From: Megascapheus bottae
Lineage: Eukaryota; Chordata; Mammalia; Rodentia; Geomyidae
Direction: 5' to 3'
DNA: 64,000 nt
NCBI GenBank assembly: GCA_024803745.1
Contig: JANJXV010000013.1
Location: forward strand, 7,254,001-7,318,000
Below, piece by piece: positions 1 to 11,100 of this stretch (position 1 is its first letter; every line of letters begins with the position of its first letter). A program made the position numbers and the translations under genes. The notes below the pieces were generated by a model, which did no database searches, was not told the origin of the DNA, and saw nothing but the letters and a program-made list of their open reading frames with translations.

Positions 1-770
1 TTTTCTTTAATTTGATGTTAGGGAGATTCGATCTGATTGGGAAGTGTGAGAAAATACATTTATGGTAAGACAAAAGCAGCTAATGACCTGAGGGAACTTT
101 AAGAACAAAATATATAAAAATGGAAATGCATAATATGTTTGGAAGGTAATTAATAAATTGGCAAGGAAATAATTCCCCTTAGACAAAATACTATTGGCCT
201 ATACTTCTGCATTCTTAAACAAGGATGCTCATTAAAATCGCAGGAAACATTTGCAGAGTAAATGCATGATGGCTTTGCTGCTTTCCATTGGGAAAGGTTG
301 GACGTGTCTTTGCTGTGGCTGCTTAACTGAAACATGCAATGATTAGTTGCTTGCCCAATTTACAATTTTTTGCTTCCTTTTTTCCCTTGGTCCATAAGCT
401 ACCCAAAGCATTTATTTATTGTTATTTTTTCCTATCTGCTTTTGCTATACACTGTTGAAACATTAAAAAATTTGTGAAATGGAGGGTAGAAATAAAGACA
501 TGGGATGAAGCATAATAGATTTGGAACAAAGATAAATAGTTATTTCCTCATATTCTAATAATCTCAGGTGCTACCTCATTATAATAAAGCTCTGCATTTC
601 TCAATCTCTTTATGGTATAATCGTACTGGAATATATTAATCCTAGGCTTGAACACAGGGCTGCAAGCCCTGACTTGGTTTTATTGCTCTCAACTGGGCTA
701 TAGCACATGACTTACATCTACAGTTAGCATTTTGTGGGTTAATTGGAGATGGAATCTCTAAAGCTGTTCT
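1..770. other. Low-copy AT-rich DNA, nothing recognised
   Basis: There is no recognisable repeat, gene or RNA here. Open frames are short and have no protein-like composition. Confidence 0.5.
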
Positions 771-779
771 TTACATGGT

Positions 780-866
780 AGCTTCAAAGGGATTTTCTCT
801 AGGTCTCAAGCCTCCTGAGATGCTCAGCTTACAGGTATGAGACACCAGTGCCAACCTAATTGTGTG
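780..866 (-). repeat. B1/7SL-like SINE fragment
   Basis: On the plus strand this reads as the complement of a B1-like left monomer: CCTCCTGAG, then a stretch like the complement of the CTGTAATCCTAGCTACTC block, then TACAGGTATGAG. Only this monomer remains, and it is diverged. Confidence 0.55.
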
Positions 867-1189
867 TATCTTTATACTGCTTATCTCCCATTGCTGAAAG
901 GTAAGGAAGACAGGGAATCTCAAACCATTATTTAAATGGAAATGATGATCATTTTGCATATGTGTATGTATATGCAAATGCACACACACAATGAAGCACT
1001 AGAAAACAAATGGGTTTCTTATTCAACACCCCAACTTCAGGTTTCAAACCTACAAGCTTACCTTATTCTCTTCTCACTAACCTCTATTTTCAGAAGCTTT
1101 TGTTCTTCTTTCTGGGCTAGTCCAGATTTTTATCCTGTAGTGATTCTTAGTGATCAGAAATTGGATTCCCCCTTGCTCATGTAAAAAAA

Positions 1190-1420
1190 ATTGGCTAAAG
1201 TACTTAGAGGTAGAGCATCTACCTAGCAGATGTGAGGCTCTGAGTTCAAATGGCAAATTCACCTGAAATTAAAAAATGTATGCATTCATAAGAGTCAAGC
1301 CTGGTATTTCATATCTATAATCACACCATCTAGTAGGCAAAGATTAAAAGGACTGTGATTCAAGAACAGTTTGAGGAGCTAAAAAGCGTCCCAATTCTGA
1401 AGCAGCAACCATCTTGTTGT
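1190..1420 (+). repeat. Diverged tRNA-like plus B1-like SINE remnants
   Basis: Positions 1192-1250 look tRNA-derived, with an A-box-like TTAGAGGTAGAGCAT and a B-box-like GAGTTCAAATG. Positions 1295-1375 resemble a decayed B1-like monomer. They may be two separate insertions. Confidence 0.45.
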
Positions 1421-1554
1421 TTATATAAATTGTGAGTGCGCATAAATTAAAGAAACAGAATTGTGGTGCCATTAAGTCCCAGGAACTGACCTGTCTGTGT
1501 TAAAATTAATCAGAATTTGCATAAATTCAAGGGATGGCATTTGTTTTCTAAGCC

Positions 1555-1879
1555 ATAAAATTTCCCTCAGACAGCTAATTAGGACTCTACTGGCATGGGA
1601 ACCTCTCATTAGCTTCCACTGCCCTGAAACGTCCCTAACCCCCACCTCATCTCACTCAAATAGCTGATTGCTGTGTTGATGTAAATCTGTGGTCTTTGCC
1701 TTTAAAAGCCCTGCAAAATTTCAACTCAGGGTTTCCTCCTAAGCTCCCACTGTATGGGTGCATAGGACAAGACTCGAACTTCAGCTGGCCTGAATAAAGC
1801 CTTGCTTTTGCATTTCGAGGCGTCTGACTCTTGGTGGTCTCTTTGCTGGTCATCCTGAGACTTGGACATTAACATTACA
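1555..1879 (+). mobile_element. ERV LTR fragment, gammaretrovirus-like
   Basis: The layout is that of a class I retroviral LTR. There is a TATA-like TTTAAAAG at 1701, a polyadenylation signal AATAAA at 1793 followed by a T-rich R region, and a U5-like stretch ending CATTACA near 1879. A splice-donor-like GGTAAG follows at 1886. The 5' boundary is unclear and may lie as far left as about 1460. I see no gag, pol or env sequence after it, so this is a solo or truncated LTR. It is known from the layout only, and the subfamily is not identified. Confidence 0.55.
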
Positions 1880-1924
1880 AGTTCAGGTAAGTTTCTAGCA
1901 AGCCACACACTGTGGTGGGAATCC

Positions 1925-2075
1925 CAGGTATGTGGAGAACTTCACAATGTAAGGCTAGCCCTGGATAAAAATGCAAGACTCTAAAACATAGAGCCAAATG
2001 CAATGAAGATGGGGTAAGCACATGAGCCTGAATTCGAACACCAGTAACAATCACACACAGAAAAAAATTCAGAGG
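1925..2075 (+). repeat. Possible diverged SINE fragment
   Basis: AAGGCTAGCCCTGG and GAATTCGAACACCAGTAAC resemble parts of the local SINEs, and a short CA run follows. The match is weak. Confidence 0.3.
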
Positions 2076-2119
2076 ATTGGGAACCATTGGAAGATTAGAA
2101 TCAGGGAGATACCCTGACA

Positions 2120-2345
2120 AGATAGTGCTGAGTATCTATAGAGGTATATTAGTCACATATCCAGTCTTACCTTAGACAGTCAATCAACTTATAAAGACAC
2201 GAGGCTTCCTTTGAATCCAAGGACAGTTGGCCCAGTTGCTGTGGGCCTGTGATAAGGCAAATGATCTTGGTGAAATCATGTGGCAGTGCCCAACCACTTA
2301 TCTCTTGGGCTAAAAGTGAGAGAGAAAGACAGAATGGCTAGGGTA
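2120..2345. repeat. Interspersed repeat fragment, family not assigned
   Basis: The stretch around GCTGTGGGCCTGTGATAAGG and a later GAGAGAGAAAGACAG recalls a dispersed mammalian repeat, but I cannot name the family. The fragment at 52378-52740 may belong to a related element. Confidence 0.3.
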
Positions 2346-2349
2346 CCAA

Positions 2350-4895
2350 TCTCCACTCCTTGGTCAGTAGTGCAGTATAACCTCATCAAAGAGTTGAGGG
2401 CCTTTTTCCCCCTTACAATCCTATTATAATATAAACTTAAATAGGAATAATTGTTTGGGGAGGTTTAAAAAAAAAGACTCGAGGCCCCCTTACTGACCTC
2501 TATTTCTGAAAATTTCCGGCAGTGGGACAAGCTGGAAGCCAAGCCTTTACAGAAGTTTTGTAGGATACTGAAGAATCAAACTCTAGTAAGGAGGTTGGAG
2601 GAGTTAAACTAGTTTTGAGTAAAGGAAAGAACCTTATTGTGATTTTTTGGCAAAATATTGAATTGGCAGAGTAAAAACCATCTTGTAGTAACATGAATGA
2701 GATTTGGTAATGGATTGGATTTAAAAGTGTGGAAAGATAAGACTTGTGTCACTGAATGGGAATGCTGCTGTATTGTTGAGTAGAAGAGTGGAAGGATGTA
2801 TTATGTTAAGTCTTTTTAGCTATCAACAATCCAGCTTGGATAAGTTTTAAATTCTCAGGTATATATTTAAGGTTCTGAGAGCGAGAACTGTCAAAAGACA
2901 AAGAATTTTATGAGCATCTTAAGGTAGTAGGAGAATTAGAGATGCTAGAAACCACTGTTAATATCATATATCAATTTCTCCATTGGTAAACAAAAATTAT
3001 CATATTCTCTGGTAACGTGGCATAGGTAATACAATGTTGGATCATTTCATGATATTCTAGAAGTGTCCATAGTCTTTTCTGATATACATGTATTGCATTA
3101 TTTACTAATTTGCTGTATTTAAAATCCCTTAAATCTGGAAGACTGTTTCAACCCAGTCTAACCAATTAATCAGCAAAAGACCAAACAGAAGCTGGTTAAG
3201 ATTTTGAGTACTGTGAGTATGAAAGTCAAATAAGAATGTGAAACCCTGCAAGAAAGCCTCAACATAGGAATACACACACACACCATTTAGTGTAGTTACA
3301 AAACCACATAATTTTGACAAGGGGAAATTATAAACTCACATTTTACTTTATTATATTTTATCGGGGAATTCTTTTTAAAATCAGTTGTGTTATACCTCCT
3401 TCTCTCACTTGACAATAAAATCCCCCATATAATAGCTAAGTGTGAATAAGTAGTAATAGGAATTTGCTAAGAATTCTTAAAAGATAATCCTCAGGAAGGT
3501 GTGACTTTACTTGTGTAATTCAGGCCACCAGATGTCACTACAGATTAAGCAATGGGGAAAGGCAACCTACGTTTAAATCCCATAGAGATGCCTGATAACC
3601 TAAGCAAGTAAGAGAATGTTAATTAAAATAATAGAATTGGGCAATCGCTTTGTCTTTCTCTTATTTCTATCCATCTACTAACGTGTCCAGAAGGAGGCAA
3701 AAAGCAAAGAGGACATATTGTGAATTTGCTGTCTAATTTAGCAAAACTTTTACCTTTTCTTCCACTAGAAGGATAAAAGAATTGGTATTATAGCCCAGCA
3801 GAGCACGTTTTTTGTTTCAGCAACTTGTTTGATTGTGAGTAATATTTTTCAAGCTCCATTTTTCTCAGACTTCATAAAAGAAGACAGTTTTAGCTCCCTT
3901 CTATTAATAAGGCTTTACACAATAACCTTGCTTGTAAAGGGGTATGGCACAGGCTGAATGTGTTTCTGTTACAATGACCACAATCATGAATAGTTAATCA
4001 TGAACAAAATTCATTAGCTGACTGTCATCAAAAACCTACATTGTGTGGCAAATGAGCAGGGGATAACCAGTTTGAGTTTTAACTTCTGTAAGGAGCTGTT
4101 GTTAAAATCTTCTCCTTTGTTCACTAGGAAACTGAGCAGAGGATTAATGGCATTGCAAATGGTAGTGGACCCTGGTGAGAGATCTTGATACAAGATAGTT
4201 CCTTACGTGTGTAGATGCTTCTACAAGTTCATCTTTTGTAGACCTTGCATGCTTGTATCCCCTGCGTTTTGCTTTTGAATCTCAGACAACTAAGTTGAGT
4301 AGGCAGATTCAGTCTTTGAACAAAAGCCAACATTTGAGTTCTTTGTCAATCAGCATTAATGTTCTTTAGGGGAGTTATACCAGCACAAATTTATTGACAG
4401 GATACCGAGTACATAACATATTCATGTAATGATTACTCAGCACTTAGATCTAGGAAGCCTATTCTATGGCCAGTACTTTCCCAGATACTGAGGATACAGG
4501 CACTGAGCAAGAATATAGTACACATCTTTATTCAGCTGGTCTGTCTCCAGAGGGGTAGGGATCAAGTGATGAGGAGAGAAAACCAAACAATCTGGCCATG
4601 AGTAATTTCATCTAAGTTCCATAAAGAAAATAAAACTCATTAGCGAAGCAGAGAACAAGATATTACAAGGAATACTACCAATTGGATCAAGAGCTACTGA
4701 GAAAGTTGCATGAAAGTCAATGATGGATGTAGTATAGACTCCAGCTTCAAGTTTGTAATGTTTACTGCTTAGGTAATGAAAGAGAATGAGCTCTTTTTTT
4801 TAAATCTTGAACATCTTAATGTGGAATATTGGCCCAGCTCCTTTTGCTTAGAGCAGTGGGCTCTGATTTGAAGAAAAAAGCTGTCTTCATTTTTG

Positions 4896-4896
<1 letters not shown>
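2350..4896. other. Low-copy DNA with a possible ancient repeat
   Basis: This is mostly unrecognised. Around 4440-4560, CCCAGATACTGAGGATACAG resembles an ancient mammalian repeat seen again near 33065. No exon-like structure or RNA gene is visible. Confidence 0.45.

Positions 4897-4940
<44 letters not shown>
4897..4940. repeat. (TG)22 microsatellite at a SINE 3' tail
   Basis: This is an uninterrupted TG run. It abuts the 3' end of the minus-strand SINE to its right, so it sits where that element's A-rich tail would be. Confidence 0.97.
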
Positions 4941-4941
<1 letters not shown>

Positions 4942-5165
4942 ATGTACATGTACTGGGACTTTGAACTCTGGGTCTGAGAACTGGTCCTTCCGTTTTGGTA
5001 CTCAAATCTGGTGCTCTGCCACTTGAGCCGTGCCTCCACTTCTGGCCTTTTATAACTGGAATCATTTCTTCTGTTTCTCTTGTTCCTTCCCGAGCTATCT
5101 TTGAATTTCAATCTGCAGATCTCAGCCTCCTGAGAAGTTAGGATTACAGATGTGAACCTGACTGA
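4941..5165 (-). mobile_element. Composite SINE (B1-like left half, tRNA-like right half)
   Basis: Read on the plus strand, the complement of the right monomer comes first (GGGACTTTGAACTCTGGGTC, then GCTCTGCCACTTGAGCC). The complement of the B1-like left monomer follows (CAGATCTCAGCCTCCTGAG). It is moderately diverged. Confidence 0.75.
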
Positions 5166-5772
5166 ATGCAGAGCTTTAATATAACAAATAATTTCCTATG
5201 GCAACCACCAAGTTCATGCAGCAAAGTTGACTTCAAAACAAAATGATGGAAGTGGAGGGGAGAACAGCCAGTACTAGGATACCACAAGATTAAATATGGA
5301 TTTCATTTCATTTTAGTGAAACTGGCATCTTCACATGCCAGTCACATTGATAAAGGAAACCCTGGCAAATCATTTTGAAGGCAAAGAGATTTTTAAGAGT
5401 CAAAAGGAGGTCCACGCCTCCTGTGACTCATCAACGCATTCAGTGGCGCACATAATGAATAATATTTAGAAGAAAAAGGTATGCATGAAGATCCTCATTA
5501 AAGTGTCATCTTAATAGAGAAAAATAAGACACTGCCAATATGCTCTCTGCAATTTTTGAGAGGTAGGAAGGTATGGAGAATCTGCATGATGAAATAATAA
5601 GCACTCATCAGGTCTCTAATTTGGAGGATTATGAAACAAATGGATAGCAAAATATTAAGTTAAAAGTGTGGTTTAAAGTTACATGTAGGCATATATATGT
5701 ATATAAAAATCGAAAGGAAAAGACATCTAGTATGATTTTATATGTTTATAAGCATTTTTAGAGACCTTAGTA
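5166..5772. other. Low-copy DNA, nothing recognised
   Basis: No repeat family, gene or RNA is recognised apart from a short TATATATG run near 5690-5710. Confidence 0.45.
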
Positions 5773-5970
5773 ATTTTTTTTTTTGCCAGTCCTGGGCTTG
5801 AGCTCAGGGCTTGAGCACTGTCCTTGGACTTTCTCAAGGCTAGAGCTCTACCACTTGAGCCTCAGCACCACTTCCGGCTTTTTTCTATGTATGTGGTACC
5901 AAGGAATCAAACCTGGGTCTTCGTGCATGCTAGGCAAGCACTTTAACAACTAGGCCAAACTCCTGGTCTG
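5773..5970 (-). mobile_element. IDL-Geo-type SINE
   Basis: A poly-T tail at 5773-5784 is followed by GCCAGTCCTGGGCTTGAGCT (complement of the right-monomer B box) and CTCTACCACTTGAGCC (complement of its A box). Then comes the complement of the ID-like left monomer, ending in GCCAAACTCCTGG. It is close to full length, about 195 bp, and little diverged. Confidence 0.88.
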
Positions 5971-6464
5971 TAATTTTTTTTGTTAAGTTTTAGGTTCCAA
6001 GAATGTGATTTTCCCGTCATGGTCAGGAAGTCAGGATTCACACATGGGGATTTGACGAGTGATTTGGTGTGGTGCAATACCTGAGAGATCAGGAGGAAAA
6101 AGTGTAAGATAGGTGGAAGAGCTGGGATTTCTGGAGCACCATTTGTTTGCTAGTGCTTGTATGGAAAAAAATGCTGCTGATATATATTTTCAAGACTTTG
6201 CCACAAATTTGTAATTTATCATATATCCTACACATCTATCTGAGGATAAGTAGAGGCGTTAATAATTAATAAAAATCTGTCTTCTGGTAAAAAGGGTAGT
6301 ATATACATAACTAAAGTGTTTGGCCAGGGTTTTCCTAAACATATTTTCTCCATGGAAATAGATATTCAAAAGTATACTGAGGGATAACTACTTGAGAGAG
6401 AGAATGATCAAGATAATTATGATTCAGTGACTTCTTGGGCCAAATAAAGAATCCAAGTTTGGCA

Positions 6465-6650
6465 GTATATAACTGTAGTCCCAGAGCTGCATGAGTGTCA
6501 CTATGGTGTCATCATATAGTCCCAGGCTAGCCTTAGGTAAAAATGAGAGACTTTATCTGATAGATAATAAAAGCAAAAAAAAATGATAAAGCTTCTGCCT
6601 AACAATCATGAATCCCTGAATTGAAATCTCAGTTCTCAAAAAAAAAAAGC
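6465..6650 (+). mobile_element. Diverged composite SINE
   Basis: AACTGTAGTCCCAGAGCTGC and CCCAGGCTAGCCTTAGG resemble the B1-like monomer. AAGCTTCTGCCTAACAATCA resembles a tRNA-like monomer. An A11 tail ends it at 6639-6650. Confidence 0.5.
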
Positions 6651-7029
6651 ACAAAGTTGTGATTAGAGAAATCAAAGCACTTAGCGGAGGAAAAGATGGC
6701 ATCTGAGTTGAGTCTGATACAGTGAAAAATCTGTGGCAAAACTACAAGTTTATACAGGCATTAAGAGTTAAATGAGCTTATGCTGTCCATGCAGTGTCCA
6801 TGTAGATTGCTTAGAAATGGACAAGCCCTTGAGAAGTATGGCATCGGAAAACCTGACCCATCCCAGAGAAGGAAATAGAAGTGACTGTAAGCCATGTTTA
6901 GGAGTTTGAGTCTAATACTTGTAGGGGAAAAAGGTAAAGATCTTTAAATTGATAAAGGCAGCATAAATGTTCTTTTGCCTACTTGTATCTTGTCCAAGCT
7001 GAACCAGGCACCAAAATCAGTGTCTCATA

Positions 7030-7287
7030 GCTAAGTGCTGATAGTTAATGCCTGTCACTCTGACTCACCACTCAGGAGCCTGAGTTCTGAGGACTCAAAG
7101 TCATCTTGATCAAACACATCCATGAAATTCTTATCCCCAATTTATGAGCAAAAAGACTGAAAGTAGAGTGCAGCTCAAGTGGTAAAACACCAGCCTTTAA
7201 TGAAAAAAGCAAGTGAGAGTAAATAGTGGTAAGTTAAAGCCTTAGCAGCAGTGCAGGCACATGTATGCAGGTGAGCATGCCCGTGCA

Positions 7288-7291
<4 letters not shown>
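7030..7291 (+). mobile_element. Composite SINE with CA tail
   Basis: A decayed B1-like left half (CTCAGGAGCCTGAGTTCTGA) is followed by the right monomer with GCAGCTCAAGTGGTAAAACA. The element runs directly into a CA microsatellite. Confidence 0.6.

Positions 7292-7331
<40 letters not shown>
7292..7331. repeat. (CA)20 microsatellite
   Basis: A pure CA run at the 3' end of the preceding SINE. Confidence 0.97.
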
Positions 7332-7335
<4 letters not shown>

Positions 7336-7744
7336 AATCAGAGTGGCCTCTGACACTTCAAACATGTTTATGCTGTGCATTGTCAAAGGTCTGCTGATAG
7401 ACTCATGGGCATTTCTCTCAGAGCTGTGACTGTGAGAACTGTGTTGCTCTGTCTAACCCTGCTGTTAGATTGAATCTCATGTTTTCCATGTTCATCTTTA
7501 TCCATTTCATGTAAATCCATGTTCCCCGTTCTTGATATTGTTGTACTTTTCAGGTTTTTATTATTAAAATCATTGTTGTGAAAATAGAACTTTTGCTTAA
7601 AGTTTCCTTAGTTATTCTGATTATAAAAATCCTCACTCTCAATAAAATAAATGAACAAGTAAAAAAATGCCTTTATTTTAATGGTTTAAAATCAAGCCTT
7701 CAAACTCTTTGATTCCTAAAGGACTCTAATTTTCTAAGAATCAG

Positions 7745-7982
7745 TTTTAGGCACTGGTATTGTAGATTAAATTCAGGGCCTGGGCTCTGTCCCTGATTGT
7801 TTTGCTCAAAGTTAGCACTCTGCCTCTTGAACCACAGCTCCACTGCTGCCTTTTTAAGCAGTTGTAACAGGTAATTGTCCTATGGGCTTTGCTGCTTGGA
7901 CTAGTTTCACACTGAGATTGTCAGATCTCAGCTTCCTGAATAGCTATGATGATAGTCATGAGACATTGATGTGCACCTAGCG
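7745..7982 (-). mobile_element. Composite SINE, B1-like plus tRNA-like
   Basis: TTCAGGGCCTGGGCTCTGTC and CTCTGCCTCTTGAACCACAG are the complement of the right monomer. TCAGATCTCAGCTTCCTGAA and a degraded B1 5' end follow. Confidence 0.65.
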
Positions 7983-8287
7983 ATCATTTTCTAAAAATCA
8001 GTATATGAACTAAGCATTATTTTGGTCATACATATATATGTATATATAAGTGTATATTCATGTGTATGTATGTGCATATATATATATACATGGAGGGAAA
8101 GAGATAGAGGGATGGAGGGAGAGATGTGAAAAGATGATTATCTTTCTGTGTGTACAAGTATATATTGTGTATTCACGAATATCAGGTTTAAAAATATATT
8201 AATATATAACTACATATAAATTAAGAGAAAACCCCCAACATACTCTGTAAACAACTAGACTGCAGATATGTTTCAAATGGCAGAGTC

Positions 8288-8347
8288 ATATATATAGAGA
8301 GAGATAGATATATATATAGATAGATATAGATAGATAGATAGATATAG

Positions 8348-8388
<41 letters not shown>
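8288..8388. repeat. Compound (TA)/(GATA)/(TG) microsatellite
   Basis: TATAGAGA and GATA/TATAGA units run from 8288 to about 8352 and pass directly into a long TG run ending at 8388. No SINE adjoins it. Confidence 0.95.
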
Positions 8389-8391
<3 letters not shown>

Positions 8392-8620
8392 AAATTGAAT
8401 GAACTGAGATCAGCAAGTTCCAACACCAATACTGACAAAAAAGAAGTTAAAGGAAAAATAGAAAGAAAGGAAATCAAGACTGTATGAAAAATTATATTTA
8501 GAACAGGACTGTAGATTAAGAGAACAATAGTATTTATATTTGTACGTCTCTATGTTTAACATTAAGGCAAATCCCAAATGTATTTATCATTCCCTAGCTA
8601 ATATTGCTTACCTGCAGATG

Positions 8621-8650
8621 CATATATATATGTATATATACATATATATT
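8621..8650. repeat. AT-rich self-complementary tract
   Basis: Alternating CATATATATATG and TATATATACATATATA can fold on itself. It is ordinary low-complexity DNA. Confidence 0.85.
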
Positions 8651-9111
8651 AAACAATGAAAGAAGCCTTTTCACTATGTAGCTCTCACTGATGTATTTCA
8701 AGTGAAGGGTAAGCTGCATTCCTGACACAGCAGCAATGTCATGCAAATATCCTTCCCATAAAGAAAAAATTTCCAGGAGAAACCAACAAAACATCTTCAA
8801 CACACACAGAATTATTCTTTAAAGCAACATTTCACTGCCTTTTCTATGAGCTATCCTGTTTAACTTGGGATTTAGTACTGCAACTAATTACAGTGCTTCT
8901 AGCCTCACAACACCCTTATTAGAAATTAAATAAAATAGGATACTATTGTCTGAAAAATGCTTAAAATACTGTCAAGTATGATAAGAGCTGAATTACTTTG
9001 TTGAGACCAACAAGGGAAGAATATAATGCACTGATATTTCTTATTAACAAAAGAATTCAAAAACACTTAATGTTCCACCAGAGAGATAATTGGTAGAAAA
9101 ATTGACTATGT

Positions 9112-9141
9112 TATATATATAGATATATATAGATAGATAGA
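9112..9141. repeat. Short (TA)/(ATAG) tract
   Basis: TATATATAGATATATATAGA followed by three GATA units. Confidence 0.85.
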
Positions 9142-9569
9142 TCAAATATCTAACTATGTTTATGAAAAAGGGTGTCCCTTCAAATAGAGATTAGGGAAAA
9201 TTCAACTCAAACAATAGATTTTTTGTATTCTTAATGACATAATATAACAATATATATGAAGAAGGTGAGAAAATAAGCATACAGAAAATACTTTATGGGG
9301 ATACATATTAATGTAATAATTTATATGATCTCATATTGTGCTTTAATGTTACAAATGAAGTGACTATTGCATGATAAATCATGCCTAGCAATTTCTCCTT
9401 TGTCAACATATCAACAAACCTGATTTTACAGAGTTAAATGTATGAGCTAAGGAAATTGTGGCATATAGGTAGCTTAAGTATGTATTTTATAGAAAAGATA
9501 ACCTATTTGGACTTACTATTTTGCATCTTCATGGTATAATTACATTGGATCTAAGACCCTGAATCATTG

Positions 9570-9690
9570 TCAGTCAGACAGATCTGAGTTTAAATTCAAT
9601 AACTTCCACATAAAAGTTATGTGATTTTGAGTATGATATTTAATAACTCAGAACACTCATTAATCAAATGAGCCAGAAGCATTGCATTTT
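9570..9690 (+). repeat. MIR SINE fragment
   Basis: The order of motifs matches an ancient MIR: AGATCTGAGTTTAAATTC, then TTATGTGATTTTGAGTATGA, then AACTCAGAACACTCATTAAT and CAAATGAG. MIRs are old mammalian tRNA-derived SINEs. This copy is heavily diverged. Confidence 0.6.
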
Positions 9691-9734
9691 GAAAAAATCA
9701 TTGTATTTTTCTACAAGTTGCCAATTTATTATTT

Positions 9735-10075
9735 AATTTTTCATGTAATTTCATTTTCAAGGTCATGTACAGAGGTGCTACAGTTACACATGTAAGGTAG
9801 TTCTAGGGCTTGAATTCAGGTCTAGGGCACTGTCTTTGGATTTTTCTCAAGGCTATTGCTCTACCACTTGAGCACAGAACCACTTCAGGGTTTTTTCTGT
9901 GTATGTGGTTCCAAGGAATCAGACATTGTGCTTCATGCATATTAGGCAAGCACTCTACCCCTAGGCCATGCTCCTGACCCCATAAGCACATTTCTTGTTG
10001 AACATTTTTACCCCCCCATACTACTTTAAACAATAAAACTAAAGTTAAAATTCTGTATACATAGAACTTAGGGAG
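9735..10075 (-). mobile_element. L1 3'-end fragment split by a SINE
   Basis: AAGGTCATGTACAGAGGTGC and TACAGTTACACATGTAAGGT are the complement of the L1 3' end. The same stretch appears at 11022, and in sense at 20780. After the SINE at 9799-9982, L1-like sequence resumes at CATAAGCACATTTCTTG. The L1 piece is therefore older than that SINE. Confidence 0.6.
9799..9982 (-). mobile_element. IDL-Geo-type SINE inside an L1 fragment
   Basis: GGGCTTGAATTCAGG and GCTCTACCACTTGAGC are the complement of the right monomer. TTAGGCAAGCACTCTACCCC and GGCCATGCTCCTGACC are the complement of the ID-like left monomer. Confidence 0.82.
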
Positions 10076-10079
10076 ATCC

Positions 10080-11021
10080 ATTGTATAATGTCCGTTGGTT
10101 TCTCTTTATCCCTGGAAACTAGGTAGTATGTTTTTCCCATTGAAATTTCTCTCTCTCAGGATAAGTTGCCACAGATTTAATATATGTCAACACAAATGTT
10201 TGTACAGCAAGACTGAGTTTCTTTCATGTGTCCAGTATTTGTGATAAATTCTTAAATCTCAGTGGCTTATTTGAGTAAAGAGTTAATCTTGCTCATACAA
10301 AGATTGGTGCACAAATGACTCCATTTTGAGCACCATTTTTTAAATGTTTGCCATTCTGTTGTGAGTGTTTTAAGAGAAATGGTATGGAGTAAAATGTGAA
10401 AGTAGATTAGAAGAATTGTGCCTATATTGCATTGGCCAAAACTCAACTCATATGTTTCCAGAGTGGTTGTAAAATAGGTTAGGAAATGTCGCATTTTAGT
10501 ACCATGGAGAAATCCTTTTATAAAATCGATAAATAATACATTAAAAATGGCATGCTCTGTTGGAAAGAGGTTACTACCAGAGGAATGGGGAAAGCTATTG
10601 GAGAGAATGAATGAGGATGAATATGATTAATTTTTTTTCTATACAAATAGACATGGAAATTCATTGAAATTGTTTTAAGGGATAGAGAGGGTGATAAAGG
10701 AGGATAGCCTGACTCAAAGGGTATATTGTATGCATGAATTACACACCCTTGTGTGACAAACGTATACTAATTATTATTGAACAAAGGAGAAAAGGAAGGA
10801 AAAAGAAGAAATGCAGTATTTCAGTTTATCTGGGAAGAGAAACTGATATTGAAAACATAAGAGAATTTTTTTGCCAAAGTGTACATAAAAACATAAAACC
10901 ACCAATAAAAACTCTTCCCTTGTCATGTGATTGAATTTTGCTGTTTGACCTGTGCTAAAATGTAGCATACTATTTTAGGTAGTAAAGTAAATATTTATTT
11001 ATTGGGAGTCTAACCTTTCTT
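10080..11021. other. Low-copy DNA, nothing recognised
   Basis: No convincing repeat or gene. A short lysine-rich open frame at 10734-10934 reflects A-rich composition. Confidence 0.4.
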
Positions 11022-11100
11022 TATAAATTTATTTTTATTGTAAAGGTGATGTACAGGTTTTATAGTTTCCTAAGTCAGGTAGTGAGTATGTTCTCTGGTT
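11022..11100 (-). mobile_element. L1 3'-end fragment
   Basis: TTTATTTTTATTGTAAAGGT and GATGTACAGG, followed by AAGTCAGGTAGTGAGTATG, are the complement of the last ~75 bp of an L1 3' UTR. The sense-strand version is at 20770-20835. Confidence 0.6.

Noticed and set aside
4769..5111. Histidine/threonine-rich open frames
   Set aside because: They are TG-repeat translations that continue into a SINE.
9803..10081. 92-codon minus-strand frame
   Set aside because: It lies in an IDL-Geo SINE and L1 tail. Similar frames recur in other SINE copies.
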